Source of the DNA: a virus
Length of the DNA: 64,000 nucleotides
Reading direction: 5' to 3' (one strand)
Virus record (IMG/VR): IMGVR_UViG_3300024520_000062
Location: 1 to 64,000 of that record
Position numbers and translations under genes: made by a program. Below, piece after piece: positions 9,676-18,253 of this stretch (positions are counted from its first letter, which is position 1; the number at the start of each line of letters is the position of its first letter). The notes under the pieces were generated by a model. That model was not told the origin of the DNA. It saw only the letters and a program-made list of their open reading frames with translations, and searched no databases.

Positions 9676-12600
9676 ATGCCAAAGTTTGTACGGCTGGAGG
9701 CGTGGGATGACTTTGAGGCTGCGAGCGGTACGCTCCAGTCCGTGTTCACTCAGATCATCAGCCTGACCGACACCATCGAGGTGATGGGCACCGACCGCCT
9801 GACGGCGACCGTGGCGTCCACTGACCCCGCTCTGGCGGCACTGCCGGCGCGAGGTGTCCTGCGTTTGGTGTACAACGATGGCGCGGAGCAGGTAACTGAG
9901 TGGCGGCTGGCTGTGCGTAACACCCAGCGCAAGGGCGACCAAGTGATCGTGCGGCTGGAGGCCGACCCGGTCCTCTTGGAGTTGGCTAACGAGACGATTG
10001 TCTTCGAGGAGACTGACAGCGCAGCGCGGCTCCACGACTTCCAGTTGATTGGCGTGGACACAGACGAACAGTTGGGGCAGATACTTAACGCGATCAACGA
10101 CGACGCTGCGATGACGTGGACGGCAGGCACCATTGATGTGACCCAAGAATTGGATGTGGTCTACGGCTGGGACACGCCGTTGTCGGCGCTGCGGAAACTG
10201 GCTGCTGCTAATGAAAGTGAAATTAGTATTAGGAAGAATGGTGCGACAGGGTACTTCATCGACCTCCTGACGACCATCGGGTCGGCTGCGGCACAGGTGG
10301 AGTTGCGGACCAGCGTCAACCTGCCGGAGATCGACCGCCGCGAACTGTTCCGCGAGCAGGCGACTATCGTGATTCCACGCGGTCAGCCAGTGAACGGGTT
10401 CCACGGCAGCATTCGTCGTGCGATATGGGGCACTCTCGGCGCTGTGACTAGCACGACGGTAGATGCGCGAGGTCAATTTACTGGCGATACGTCAGGGCAA
10501 ACTGGGCCGATTGCGTTCGATGACCAGTATGTCGGTGCGGCACAGGGCGGCTACGGGCCGTCGATGTACTTGAAATTCTACGACCCAGTGGACGACGCGA
10601 TGGAGTGGGTTGGACCGATCACGGCGACCACCGTCACCAATCAGCGAATCACGATGGCTTCGACGGGCGACCTAACCGCAGGTAGGCCGTTCGCTATTAC
10701 CCCTAGCAACACCGATGACCGTGAAGGGTTGCGCGAGATTATCAACCCCGCTGGCGTGACAACCTTTGGGCCGATTCGTAAAGTATTGGACTTACCTGAC
10801 ATTATCGGTGTTCAGAATTTGCTGGTGTATTCTTCGCTCAGTCGATGGGTTTCGGGGCTGTCTGCTGGAGGGAACGCTTTTGGCCCCACGCCATCCACAG
10901 TGACCGAGAACACCGATCAAGCGTTTATCAAGTTTGGCACTGGTAGCGCCAAGGTGGTTTGCACCGCTGATGGTGACGGATACCAGACGGGGTGGACACA
11001 ATTCCAAGGCTCGGGTGTTAACTCAGGGCTTGGTATAGAGCCGGGGACCACCCTCGATGATCTACTTTCAGGGTTTTTCGTGTTCTGGAACGACAACGCC
11101 GGGACGGGACGGGTGCGGATGGACATCGGCCTCGGCGGGGGGCTGACGCCGGGTGGAGTGTTGTCGGAGTTCTACTACTTCCCGTTAAGTACCAGCGACG
11201 ACACGAAGGCTTTTAGCACCAAGACGAAGCAATGGGTTACACTCGGTGTGTCGGGGATCGACCCCAAGAAAAATCTGTTCACCGACACGTCGCTTGCTGT
11301 CACGCATTACTCTATGCGGATCATGCAGGATGGGGCCACGGCAACGACGTTCTACGTTGATGCCATGCAGTTGACGCGGACAGCCGCCCATGTGCCTTAC
11401 GTTGAAGCGAACGGATCGAACATGATGGTGGTCGAGGCCAATAAGTATCTGACCACTCACGCTGCCGCCGACGTGGAGTACCGTCTGAAGGCAATCGACT
11501 TAGAGGGCATCGACGCTGGAACGTGGTCGATGTTTGAGTTTCTTCTAGGGCAGACGGCGCGGGTGATCGATGTGCCCAATGGTATTTCGGACACTGTACG
11601 TTTGGTGAGTCTGTCACGCGATTGGCTGCATCCCGGCAACACGGCACTCCAGTTGAGTACCAACGCGAGGACGTTGTCCAACGCGGTCGCGGTTGCTGGC
11701 AATCCTCAGTTGGGACGCACAGTAGACATCGACCCAGATGATTCCGTCGTAGCAGCGGTCAGTCCCGGCGGTGGCGGCTCGGGCGGCAGCGGTGGCAGCA
11801 CACTTGGTAGTTATGGGATTGATGGGTGGGAGTTGGGTAGCCAGCCAACGCAGAACACCGCCAAGACGGTCGCGATAGTCATTGGTAGACCGACTACCAA
11901 CGAATCCTACCTGACATCACATGATTTGGGTGTGACGAAGTTGGTGGTGCGGGTGCCGAGCAACGCTACGCTCACGGTGGGGACAGTCACCATCTCGGTG
12001 GTCAAAGAGGCCAACCTCGTCACTGCAACGACCGCCGACGCCACCGTGGACACGGTGCTTGAAATCGCTCTTAGCAGCGCGAACATCGCGCAGGCGGCGT
12101 CAACAGGTGGCCTTGAAGTGTCGGTGGATTCGACGGCGTTCACGTTGCCGAGTGGTCATGGTGTCTATGTGGCGTACAGCAGCACCGCCACTCTCACCCA
12201 AAGTAATATGGACATTCGGGCTGCGGTGGTGGTTGTCGGGGCAGCGGTCGTACCCGTTCCACTAGAAGGTGCGGGGCCGTCTGGTTTGTTCGACTCGTCG
12301 TTGGCTTCGGCTAATTCCGGCACGGGTCCACATATGAGCCCAACGGGCGACACCGATATCAGTGTAGCGGTCTGGTTCAAGCGCGATCAAGACAACGGTA
12401 CGGCGTTCAACTACATCTGGCTCGACGGTGCGACTGACAACATGTACCTGTCATGGGATGTGACGAACAACTACTACCGTCTCTATCATCGAGGCGTGAC
12501 AACGAATCACATCGAGAGCATCGACCTCGGTGAAGACGATGCGGGCACTTGGGTGGGTATCGCGATCAGTTGGTCACGGACGGGCACCAATCGACCAAAC

Positions 12601-12963
12601 ATCACCGTACTGTGGCCGTCGCGGAGCTTCGACGCCTACCCGGCGACCATCACTGAGGAGACGGCGATCTCGGGTGGCTTCTGGGGCCACGGTTTCAACG
12701 GCTACACTATCGGCGGCAACGAGAGCGATGCGACTACGGCGCGGTTCGATGGCAACATCCATCACTTCATCTGTGAGATGGGGGCTGTCTGGAGCGCGGC
12801 GGATCGGCTGGCCCAACTAAAGGTTCCCGGCTCAGTGGCAGGATACGATGTGTGGCAAGCTGGAGATGACGACTGGCTCGATGAATCAGCCAATAACAAC
12901 GACTGTGGTGTGCGGAATCCGACGAACTTCTCCAATATTGGCGCGCCCGTTCCAATCCCGTAG
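9676..12963 (+). CDS. tail tip / receptor-binding protein with LamG-like C-terminus
   Basis: The 1095-residue protein follows the Dit-like gene, where Tal/baseplate-hub proteins lie. The N-terminal 350 residues resemble siphovirus tail-associated hub proteins (LTDTIEVMGTDRLTATV). A GGGGSGGSGGS linker near residues 697-709 precedes a beta-rich part, and residues about 890-1075 look like a concanavalin A/LamG lectin domain (DTDISVAVWFKRDQD, then TWVGIAISWSR and FDGNIHHF). That suggests glycan binding during adsorption. No peptidase motif was recognised. The stop overlaps a downstream GTG. Confidence 0.7.
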   Translation: MPKFVRLEAWDDFEAASGTLQSVFTQIISLTDTIEVMGTDRLTATVASTDPALAALPARGVLRLVYNDGAEQVTEWRLAVRNTQRKGDQVIVRLEADPVLLELANETIVFEETDSAARLHDFQLIGVDTDEQLGQILNAINDDAAMTWTAGTIDVTQELDVVYGWDTPLSALRKLAAANESEISIRKNGATGYFIDLLTTIGSAAAQVELRTSVNLPEIDRRELFREQATIVIPRGQPVNGFHGSIRRAIWGTLGAVTSTTVDARGQFTGDTSGQTGPIAFDDQYVGAAQGGYGPSMYLKFYDPVDDAMEWVGPITATTVTNQRITMASTGDLTAGRPFAITPSNTDDREGLREIINPAGVTTFGPIRKVLDLPDIIGVQNLLVYSSLSRWVSGLSAGGNAFGPTPSTVTENTDQAFIKFGTGSAKVVCTADGDGYQTGWTQFQGSGVNSGLGIEPGTTLDDLLSGFFVFWNDNAGTGRVRMDIGLGGGLTPGGVLSEFYYFPLSTSDDTKAFSTKTKQWVTLGVSGIDPKKNLFTDTSLAVTHYSMRIMQDGATATTFYVDAMQLTRTAAHVPYVEANGSNMMVVEANKYLTTHAAADVEYRLKAIDLEGIDAGTWSMFEFLLGQTARVIDVPNGISDTVRLVSLSRDWLHPGNTALQLSTNARTLSNAVAVAGNPQLGRTVDIDPDDSVVAAVSPGGGGSGGSGGSTLGSYGIDGWELGSQPTQNTAKTVAIVIGRPTTNESYLTSHDLGVTKLVVRVPSNATLTVGTVTISVVKEANLVTATTADATVDTVLEIALSSANIAQAASTGGLEVSVDSTAFTLPSGHGVYVAYSSTATLTQSNMDIRAAVVVVGAAVVPVPLEGAGPSGLFDSSLASANSGTGPHMSPTGDTDISVAVWFKRDQDNGTAFNYIWLDGATDNMYLSWDVTNNYYRLYHRGVTTNHIESIDLGEDDAGTWVGIAISWSRTGTNRPNITVLWPSRSFDAYPATITEETAISGGFWGHGFNGYTIGGNESDATTARFDGNIHHFICEMGAVWSAADRLAQLKVPGSVAGYDVWQAGDDDWLDESANNNDCGVRNPTNFSNIGAPVPIP

Positions 12964-13011
12964 TGTTTGGACGAACTGACATGAATACTTACCTTAGACG
13001 CGGCGACACGA

Positions 13012-13206
13012 ATGACCTACCCGATGCTGCTCTGCGTGTCGTTGGCAACGAACGCCCTCTTCTTGGGAGCAATGACATGGATTCTACGCCGCCAGCGAAG
13101 AGTGGCGCGAGGCTGGGAGGCCAGCGCGCTCGCATGGAATGCAGTGGCCGTCGAGGCATCGCGCCGTTCCTTATCGTCGGGGGACTCACCCTCACAGGTG
13201 GCGTGA
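13012..13206 (+). CDS. small single-pass membrane protein, overlapped
   Basis: A 64-residue reading frame with an N-terminal hydrophobic helix (LLCVSLATNALFLGAMTWIL), then a basic stretch (RRQRRVARG). It overlaps the next gene in another frame for 130 bases. The ribosome site is weak (GCGGCGAC). Position between tail tip and lysis genes suits an accessory lysis or holin-like peptide. The overlap makes it uncertain which frame is translated, or whether both are. Confidence 0.4.
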   Translation: MTYPMLLCVSLATNALFLGAMTWILRRQRRVARGWEASALAWNAVAVEASRRSLSSGDSPSQVA

Positions 13207-13469
13207 TCGCTCTCTCTTTGGCGCTACTGGGACCACCTCAAGACGTCGGCGTGGCGCTGGCCGCAGACCCGTGGGCTCGGGTAGCGGTAGGTATCCAATT
13301 TGTGATGTCGGTCTTTATGGTAGGGATGGCGTGGGCGCAGGTTCGTGCCTCGATGAAGACGCAGGACGAACTAAAACGCACTCTCACGGCGATTCAAGAA
13401 CAGCAGCACAGGGACAACGAAACTCTTGCTCGGCATGACGAGCGCCTGAACCACTTGGAGGGGACATGA
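13077..13469 (+). CDS. membrane protein with cytoplasmic coiled coil
   Basis: ATG 13077 has a good GGGAG site 7 bases upstream, which decides this start over the GTG at 12963. The 130-residue protein has two hydrophobic helices (about residues 30-50 and 67-88) and a C-terminal coiled coil (MKTQDELKRTLTAIQEQQHR). The layout resembles small phage holin-associated or XhlA-like proteins, but no family is certain. It overlaps the next gene by ATGA. Confidence 0.6.
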   Translation: MDSTPPAKSGARLGGQRARMECSGRRGIAPFLIVGGLTLTGGVIALSLALLGPPQDVGVALAADPWARVAVGIQFVMSVFMVGMAWAQVRASMKTQDELKRTLTAIQEQQHRDNETLARHDERLNHLEGT

Positions 13470-13708
13470 TGTTTCTACAAGAAGTGGGTTTCATCGAGAA
13501 GGCGCAGAACGCCGGGCACCTCGTCGTTATGGGGTATCTCCTCGTCGTCACGGCCGTGGCGATTGTCGCTGTTCGGGCTTACCGGGAGAAGCCATTCACC
13601 GCGCAGTTTTGGAAGGTGATGGCCACCCTCATCGTACTCGGGCTGGCGGCGGCGGCTGGATTGGTGGATGAGGCGATCGACGCAGCGAAGGGTTGGATTG
13701 GTAAATGA
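13466..13708 (+). CDS. holin candidate
   Basis: An 80-residue protein with two predicted membrane helices (HLVVMGYLLVVTAVAIVAV and ATLIVLGLAAAAGLV) separated by a short charged loop and a basic C-terminus. It lies directly before the endolysin with ATGA overlap and a strong GGAGGGG ribosome site. Two-helix holins of this size make inner-membrane holes that release or activate endolysin. The call rests on topology and gene order. Confidence 0.6.
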   Translation: MMFLQEVGFIEKAQNAGHLVVMGYLLVVTAVAIVAVRAYREKPFTAQFWKVMATLIVLGLAAAAGLVDEAIDAAKGWIGK

Positions 13709-14163
13709 AACCACCTCTCGAGGTAACACCGTGGACGATGGCCATGCGCTTCCTCGGATTGACCGAGGTGGCCGGCAGCGTGGACAACCCCACGGTCATG
13801 GCGATGCTGACGCTCGACAACGAGTGGCCACAGAACGATGAGACGCCATGGTGCTCGGCGTTCGTCAACTACATCTGCTGGCTGCTCTACTTGCCGCGCA
13901 CGTCGAGCCTGATGGCGCGGAGTTGGCTGGAGCTACCCACCGAGGTGGCGCTGGCGGACGCGGAGAGCGGCTGGGACGTGGTGATCCTGAAGCGCGGCAC
14001 AGGGGATCAGCCGGGGCCGGAAGTTACGCGGGCGCCGGGACATGTCGGGTTCTACGGCGGGCTCGAGGGCGACAAGATCAAGGTGTTGGGCGGCAATCAG
14101 GGCAACGCGGTATCGGTGAGCGAGTACCCGGTAAGCAGGCTACTAGGCATTCGGAGGATCTGA
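13705..14163 (+). CDS. endolysin, NlpC/P60-CHAP type peptidase
   Basis: The 152-residue protein has the cysteine-peptidase arrangement ETPWCSAFVN (Cys50), GHVGFYGG (His113) and GGNQGN (Asn131). This is the triad layout of the TIGR02594/C40 phage endolysin family, which cleaves peptide bonds in peptidoglycan. No signal peptide is present, so export should depend on the neighbouring holin candidates. ATGA coupling upstream and a one-base TGATG overlap downstream place it firmly in the lysis cassette. Confidence 0.85.
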   Translation: MKPPLEVTPWTMAMRFLGLTEVAGSVDNPTVMAMLTLDNEWPQNDETPWCSAFVNYICWLLYLPRTSSLMARSWLELPTEVALADAESGWDVVILKRGTGDQPGPEVTRAPGHVGFYGGLEGDKIKVLGGNQGNAVSVSEYPVSRLLGIRRI

Positions 14164-15005
14164 TGGAGGATCGCCGTGAGGGTGAAGACGACCGACGGGG
14201 TGGTTTCCATCTCCGCCTACCACGTATCCGATTCCTGCGCCCGCTGGTGTATCTGGCGGTCGCAGCGGTCGTGGCAATGGTTGTTCTTGGATGGTGGAAT
14301 TACTGGAAACTGGGTGCGGAGATTGTAGAACGCGACAAGGTCATCGCCGTGTTCGAAGACTCCGTGGCGGCGCAGGCCGACACCATAGCGGGACTGAGGG
14401 TGATCGTCGTTGAGACGGACACCGCTCTGGTGCGCTCGAGACGAGAGACGGCGAGGGTCAACAAGAGGGTGTCGGTATTACTGACCACCCTCAGTGAGCG
14501 CCCAACGCAAGTGATTCGCGTCCCCGGTCAGCCTCCAGTGATCGTGATCGACGGCGAGCCAGCTACGCCGGAGCAGATCGCCACTAAGGTCGAACGGTGC
14601 AACACACTGGCGATTGCTTGCGCCGACCTACAGGTGCGGTACTCGCTGGATTCGATCGCCGCTGATTCGACCATCGCGGCACGGGACGACGTGATCGAGG
14701 GACATGTAGAGAAGGACCGGCTGCAGGCGCAGGTCGATAGCACGAAGGACGCGCAGATCGCGGCACTCAAGAGGCGGAGCGCGGGCCGACCGTTCACCGT
14801 GGTGTTGGGGCCGGGGTTGTTGTACGACCTTGGAGGGTGTCCCGAGACGACGGTGCAGACGGAATATTACGATGGGTTCACGGAGACGACGACTAGTAGT
14901 GGGTCGTGCGACAAAATCAAATACGGGGTCGGCATCACGGCTGGATTGGATCTGGTTTGGTTGACCGATAAGTTGGTTAAAGGGTTCAAACTCATCGGAG
15001 GGTGA
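14163..15005 (+). CDS. Rz-like inner-membrane spanin candidate
   Basis: The 280-residue protein has an N-terminal cytoplasmic basic tail, one membrane helix (LVYLAVAAVVAMVVLGWW, about residues 28-45) and a long periplasmic coiled coil (to about residue 215) with AQADTIAGLRV heptads. The C-terminal domain (GVGITAGLDLVW) looks beta-rich. Rz proteins have this topology but are usually about 150 residues, so this one is long. It follows the endolysin, which fits a role in outer-membrane disruption. Start ATG 14163 overlaps the endolysin stop. Confidence 0.55.
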   Translation: MEDRREGEDDRRGGFHLRLPRIRFLRPLVYLAVAAVVAMVVLGWWNYWKLGAEIVERDKVIAVFEDSVAAQADTIAGLRVIVVETDTALVRSRRETARVNKRVSVLLTTLSERPTQVIRVPGQPPVIVIDGEPATPEQIATKVERCNTLAIACADLQVRYSLDSIAADSTIAARDDVIEGHVEKDRLQAQVDSTKDAQIAALKRRSAGRPFTVVLGPGLLYDLGGCPETTVQTEYYDGFTETTTSSGSCDKIKYGVGITAGLDLVWLTDKLVKGFKLIGG

Positions 15006-15007
15006 CC

Positions 15008-16033
15008 ATGGAAGCGAACGTCAGCCCAGCCGGATTCCTGTGGGGCTTCGGCATCTGCGCGGTGTTGTACACGATCTTGATGTGGCGAGTGCCCAAGTTC
15101 CGTGAGAAGGTGCTGGGCTTCAAGGTGTTCGGCAAAGCGATGACGAAGATAGCACCGCTGGTTCTTCTAGGCGCGGTGCTGGTCGCTTGTACGCCAGTAG
15201 AGGCCGAGGATGGCAAGCCCACGTTTGTCCCCGAGGCGTCTGCCGTGGGGGTTAACGTCGCCGTGGTGATTACATGGCATCCCGGCACTACCGACTCCAT
15301 ACGATTCGTTGCCCTGTCCGGCGTTGATACAGCAGCGGTGGCACAGTTGGCACGACCGTTCACGGAACCTCAAGTTGACACAATGGTGTTGGGCGCTCGG
15401 CCAAACCCCGGCGAGACAAAGACGTGGGCAATCGGTGCAGCGTACTGGTGGGACGACCGTGGTACTAGTACTCCCGGGATCGGATCGCTCGGCAACGTCA
15501 GCTACACCGAGCCGCTTCCTGCTGGCACGCCGCCCGGCTTTGACCCGCTGCCGCCACCCGACACGACCGCTTCGGGGCCACTGCCGCCCGGCGGTTCGTT
15601 GACGATGGCGAGCATCACCGTACTGCCGCCTGATACGACCCTCAATACTGATTTATGGGAGTCGTTGAGATGGTGTGTGGTCTACGCCTACGACGATGGG
15701 GCGAAGGGAATCAAGACCGTTGAACAGGCGAACTGTCAGACGGCCTTTGATGGATTCCATCCGGTGCCCGGTGCTCGACTCGACGCCGGACAGCAAGCTC
15801 ACACCGACGCCGACTGCACCGACTGGATGGTGCAGGACTCGGTGGGCGCTGTGGTGCATGAAGAATTTTGCAGTGCGCGGGCTATGGCTGTAGTAACGGA
15901 CAGCGTTACCGGGATGGCGTTCTGGGGTTCTGACCAACTTGCTGTACGCCCCGGCGCGTTCGGCGCTCCACCGGACACTCGTCAAGCCTTGGTGATGCCA
16001 AGTCCGCGTGTCGTGTGGCTGGCGAGTCGATAA
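15008..16033 (+). CDS. membrane protein with internal lipobox; possible outer spanin or virion protein
   Basis: ATG 15008 is 5 bases after GGAGGG. The 341-residue protein has a first membrane helix (FLWGFGICAVLYTILMW) and a second hydrophobic segment ending in the lipobox LVAC (Cys61). An in-frame ATG at 15140 would turn that second segment into a classical lipoprotein signal, so a shorter outer-spanin-like product is possible. The rest is Pro/Thr-rich and beta-like (residues 70-341). Following the Rz-like gene, it is the natural o-spanin candidate, though unusually long. Confidence 0.45.
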   Translation: MEANVSPAGFLWGFGICAVLYTILMWRVPKFREKVLGFKVFGKAMTKIAPLVLLGAVLVACTPVEAEDGKPTFVPEASAVGVNVAVVITWHPGTTDSIRFVALSGVDTAAVAQLARPFTEPQVDTMVLGARPNPGETKTWAIGAAYWWDDRGTSTPGIGSLGNVSYTEPLPAGTPPGFDPLPPPDTTASGPLPPGGSLTMASITVLPPDTTLNTDLWESLRWCVVYAYDDGAKGIKTVEQANCQTAFDGFHPVPGARLDAGQQAHTDADCTDWMVQDSVGAVVHEEFCSARAMAVVTDSVTGMAFWGSDQLAVRPGAFGAPPDTRQALVMPSPRVVWLASR

Positions 16034-16036
16034 GGG

Positions 16037-16225
16037 ATGAACGGGCGTTCTTCGAATGGCTCCAAGCAGTCGGGGAAGAGCACCGGACTGGACGATTTTC
16101 GGGCTACCTCCCGACGACCCGCTCCACCCCCGGCGCGGGGTGTCGTCCCGGCTGGAAGACGCGGCGGCGCAAAGCGGCGCAAGTCGAGCGTCGTAAAGGG
16201 CCAGAATTTCTGGTGGCTTAGGTGA
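16037..16225 (+). CDS. small basic hypothetical protein
   Basis: A 62-residue frame rich in Ser, Arg, Lys and Pro with no recognised domain. ATG 16037 directly follows the upstream stop, and its TGA overlaps the next GTG start (GTGA), the joining pattern used across this genome. An alternative frame (16015-16221, 68 residues) covers the same bases, so the choice is tentative. Confidence 0.4.
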   Translation: MNGRSSNGSKQSGKSTGLDDFRATSRRPAPPPARGVVPAGRRGGAKRRKSSVVKGQNFWWLR

Positions 16226-16419
16226 AGTCGAGACGCGGCGGCGATCCACCATCATCTCGTAGCCCGGAGCGGTGGGACAAGATTGAGCACGAATACCAGC
16301 GGACTCTTGGGGAGATCGCTTTGGTTGACAAGTATGGCTACAATGAAGCCATGCATCGGATCGAAGCCGTTGAACGAATGAATCGAGAGAGTAAGCATGG
16401 CAAAGAACATCGAGGTTAA
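16222..16419 (+). CDS. small hypothetical protein
   Basis: A 65-residue charged, helical protein (DKIEHEYQRTLGEIALVDKY) starting at GTG 16222 in GTGA overlap. It overlaps the start of the next gene by 23 bases. No family is recognised. It opens a run of virion-accessory genes. Confidence 0.5.
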   Translation: MKSRRGGDPPSSRSPERWDKIEHEYQRTLGEIALVDKYGYNEAMHRIEAVERMNRESKHGKEHRG

Positions 16420-16843
16420 CGACTTCCTGCGGTTGGACGGCGGGTTGTATATTGTAGAAGGCGTGGATGTCCGCTATGACCCGAGGACGGGCAAAGGGCA
16501 ATACGTCGTATTCTTCAACAAGTGGCCGAAGGACGCCATCAAGGGTAGCCACACCCATCGGCGCGGCAAGATACTGATGTCGGACATCGTACAAGCGCCG
16601 AAGTACAAGTTCGAGGAAATCGTCGGGGACGAAGTCGAACGACTAGTGAGGTCGTTTCCAGACTTAGCGGACTGGGGTGAGTCGGAGAAGGTGCTGTTGC
16701 CGATCCACTTCACTAATTCGCCAGAGCTTGGGGATGACTTCTATTTCGCTCCCGGTCGCGTTCTGTCAGATCGCCCCGGTACGACGCCCACGGTGGCAGA
16801 CTACGGTCGCGATCCGTTGGCGCCGGATAATCCTTTCGACTAA
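16397..16843 (+). CDS. hypothetical protein
   Basis: A 148-residue soluble protein with an N-terminal small beta module (LRLDGGLYIVEGVDVRYD) resembling an SH3-like barrel start, and a Pro/Asp-rich C-terminus. No family is recognised. ATG 16397 follows CGAGAGAG. Its place between lysis genes and fibre genes suggests a virion or assembly role, which is inference only. Confidence 0.6.
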   Translation: MAKNIEVNDFLRLDGGLYIVEGVDVRYDPRTGKGQYVVFFNKWPKDAIKGSHTHRRGKILMSDIVQAPKYKFEEIVGDEVERLVRSFPDLADWGESEKVLLPIHFTNSPELGDDFYFAPGRVLSDRPGTTPTVADYGRDPLAPDNPFD

Positions 16844-16853
16844 GGGGAGAATC

Positions 16854-17327
16854 ATGGCAGCCTATCAGAACGGTATTGCCGAGTTCCTGAACGGGGACGT
16901 GGACTACCTCACCAACGCCAACATCAAGTGCATTTTGGTCGGCACAGCTACGGCGTACACCTATGCTGTGGACGACACGTTCGTTGACATGGCTGGCGCC
17001 AACGACGTGATCGACGCCGAGTTGACTGGTGTCGCGAACTACACTCGCGGCTTCGGCAACTCAGGGCGCAAGGCGCTGGGGACCAAGACGGTCACCATCG
17101 TTGATGCCTCCGACCGTGTGGAGATGCGGGCGGCTGCGTTGACGTGGACCGCTCTCGGTGCGGGAGACACGATTGACGCAGCGGTCATCGCCGTCGAACT
17201 GACGAACGACACGCTGTCGAACATGTTTAGTCACCACGACCTGACCAACACGCCAACGAACGGCGGGGACATCACGGTCAACTGGGCGGGTGGCGGCAAC
17301 AACGAGATTCTTTACTACACCTGCTAA
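16854..17327 (+). CDS. putative virion structural protein
   Basis: ATG 16854 follows GGGGAG by 6 bases and defines a 157-residue product. It has alternating beta strands with Asp/Thr/Ala-rich loops (YTYAVDDTFVDMAGAND, TRGFGNSGRKALG, ALTWTALGAGDTIDAAV). Such proteins occur repeatedly in phage fibre/accessory modules as small decoration or structural proteins; I recognise the style, not a named family. Ends in a Cys and is followed by a 23-base gap with GGGGAGGAGG before the next gene. Confidence 0.6.
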   Translation: MAAYQNGIAEFLNGDVDYLTNANIKCILVGTATAYTYAVDDTFVDMAGANDVIDAELTGVANYTRGFGNSGRKALGTKTVTIVDASDRVEMRAAALTWTALGAGDTIDAAVIAVELTNDTLSNMFSHHDLTNTPTNGGDITVNWAGGGNNEILYYTC

Positions 17328-17350
17328 CCCAGTAGGGGAGGAGGCCTGTT

Positions 17351-17800
17351 ATGGCTATCGACCCTGCTGCATTCAAGACGGAGTGCGAGACTGACCCCTC
17401 GGGGCTCGGTCTTGCCGCTCCGTTTGCTGCGGGCCAGAACCAAAGCGTGGTGGACATACTGAATCTCCCCCGCGCCAGCATCCAGTTGCCGCCGCCGTTT
17501 GTCAAACGGTCGGACGTAATTGGGGCTGTCCTACATACCGATCTTCCTGCGGCCGTGGGGACACCGACCGAGAAGGAAATCAACGAGCAGCGGTGGTTTG
17601 AGAACGGCGTGTTGGCCGATGAGGTCATCCCCAACACAGTCGAACTGCGAGCCTTCATCACGGCGGCAATCGGCAACACCGGGAACACTCGGACACGCCT
17701 CGCCGCTCTGGTCGCTGATGTGGATACCAGCCGTGCGCAGGAATTGTGGACCGAGGACGCCACTTTAGATGTGGCGCGGAAAGCGCAGGTGCTCCCATGA
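17351..17800 (+). CDS. hypothetical virion-associated protein
   Basis: A 149-residue acidic protein with a strong purine-rich ribosome site (GGGGAGGAGG). Segments such as RWFENGVLADEVIPNTVELRA look alpha/beta. No motif is recognised. Its end overlaps the next start by ATGA, tying it to the following fibre-type genes. Confidence 0.6.
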   Translation: MAIDPAAFKTECETDPSGLGLAAPFAAGQNQSVVDILNLPRASIQLPPPFVKRSDVIGAVLHTDLPAAVGTPTEKEINEQRWFENGVLADEVIPNTVELRAFITAAIGNTGNTRTRLAALVADVDTSRAQELWTEDATLDVARKAQVLP

Positions 17801-18243
17801 GTGTTGTTTATGCGACGAAGGCCGCTATTACGATCACGCTGACTTCGATTGCCGACGACAGTGCGCGTGAGAGTACCGTCATCGACAACACCAGCAATCT
17901 CTACGACGACGTGTTGGTCCGTATTCGGATGAACGGGCAGAGCGGCGGCACGGGCCTCTGTGAGTTCTATGTCTACGCGGCGTTGGATGACACTGAATAC
18001 TCAGATGGTGCAACTGGCACTGATGCTGCTTTCACTGCTGCCAATCGGCGTAACAGCCCTCACCTTGTCAGTATCCAGATGAATGCAGCAACAGGTGTGG
18101 AGGCCGCCCCTGTTTCCGTTGCTTCGGTATTCGGTGGCGTAGTGCCGCCCAAGTGGGGATTGATCTGCATTAACAGGAGCGGTGCCACCCTCAGCGCCAC
18201 AGGTGGGGACACCGACATCGACTATCAAGGCGTAACCTACTAA
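17797..18243 (+). CDS. putative virion structural protein
   Basis: A 148-residue beta-rich protein (ITITLTSIADDSARES, LCEFYVYAALDD). Strong alternation of hydrophobic and polar residues is typical of small virion beta-sandwich proteins. Start ATG 17797 overlaps the preceding stop. No named family; role inferred from composition and position. Confidence 0.6.
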   Translation: MSVVYATKAAITITLTSIADDSARESTVIDNTSNLYDDVLVRIRMNGQSGGTGLCEFYVYAALDDTEYSDGATGTDAAFTAANRRNSPHLVSIQMNAATGVEAAPVSVASVFGGVVPPKWGLICINRSGATLSATGGDTDIDYQGVTY

Positions 18244-18253
18244 GGGGGCGCAG

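Noticed and set aside
12963-13469. GTG 12963 as start of the membrane coiled-coil protein
   Set aside because: It lacks a ribosome site and adds a non-conserved-looking leader; ATG 13077 has GGGAG at good spacing.
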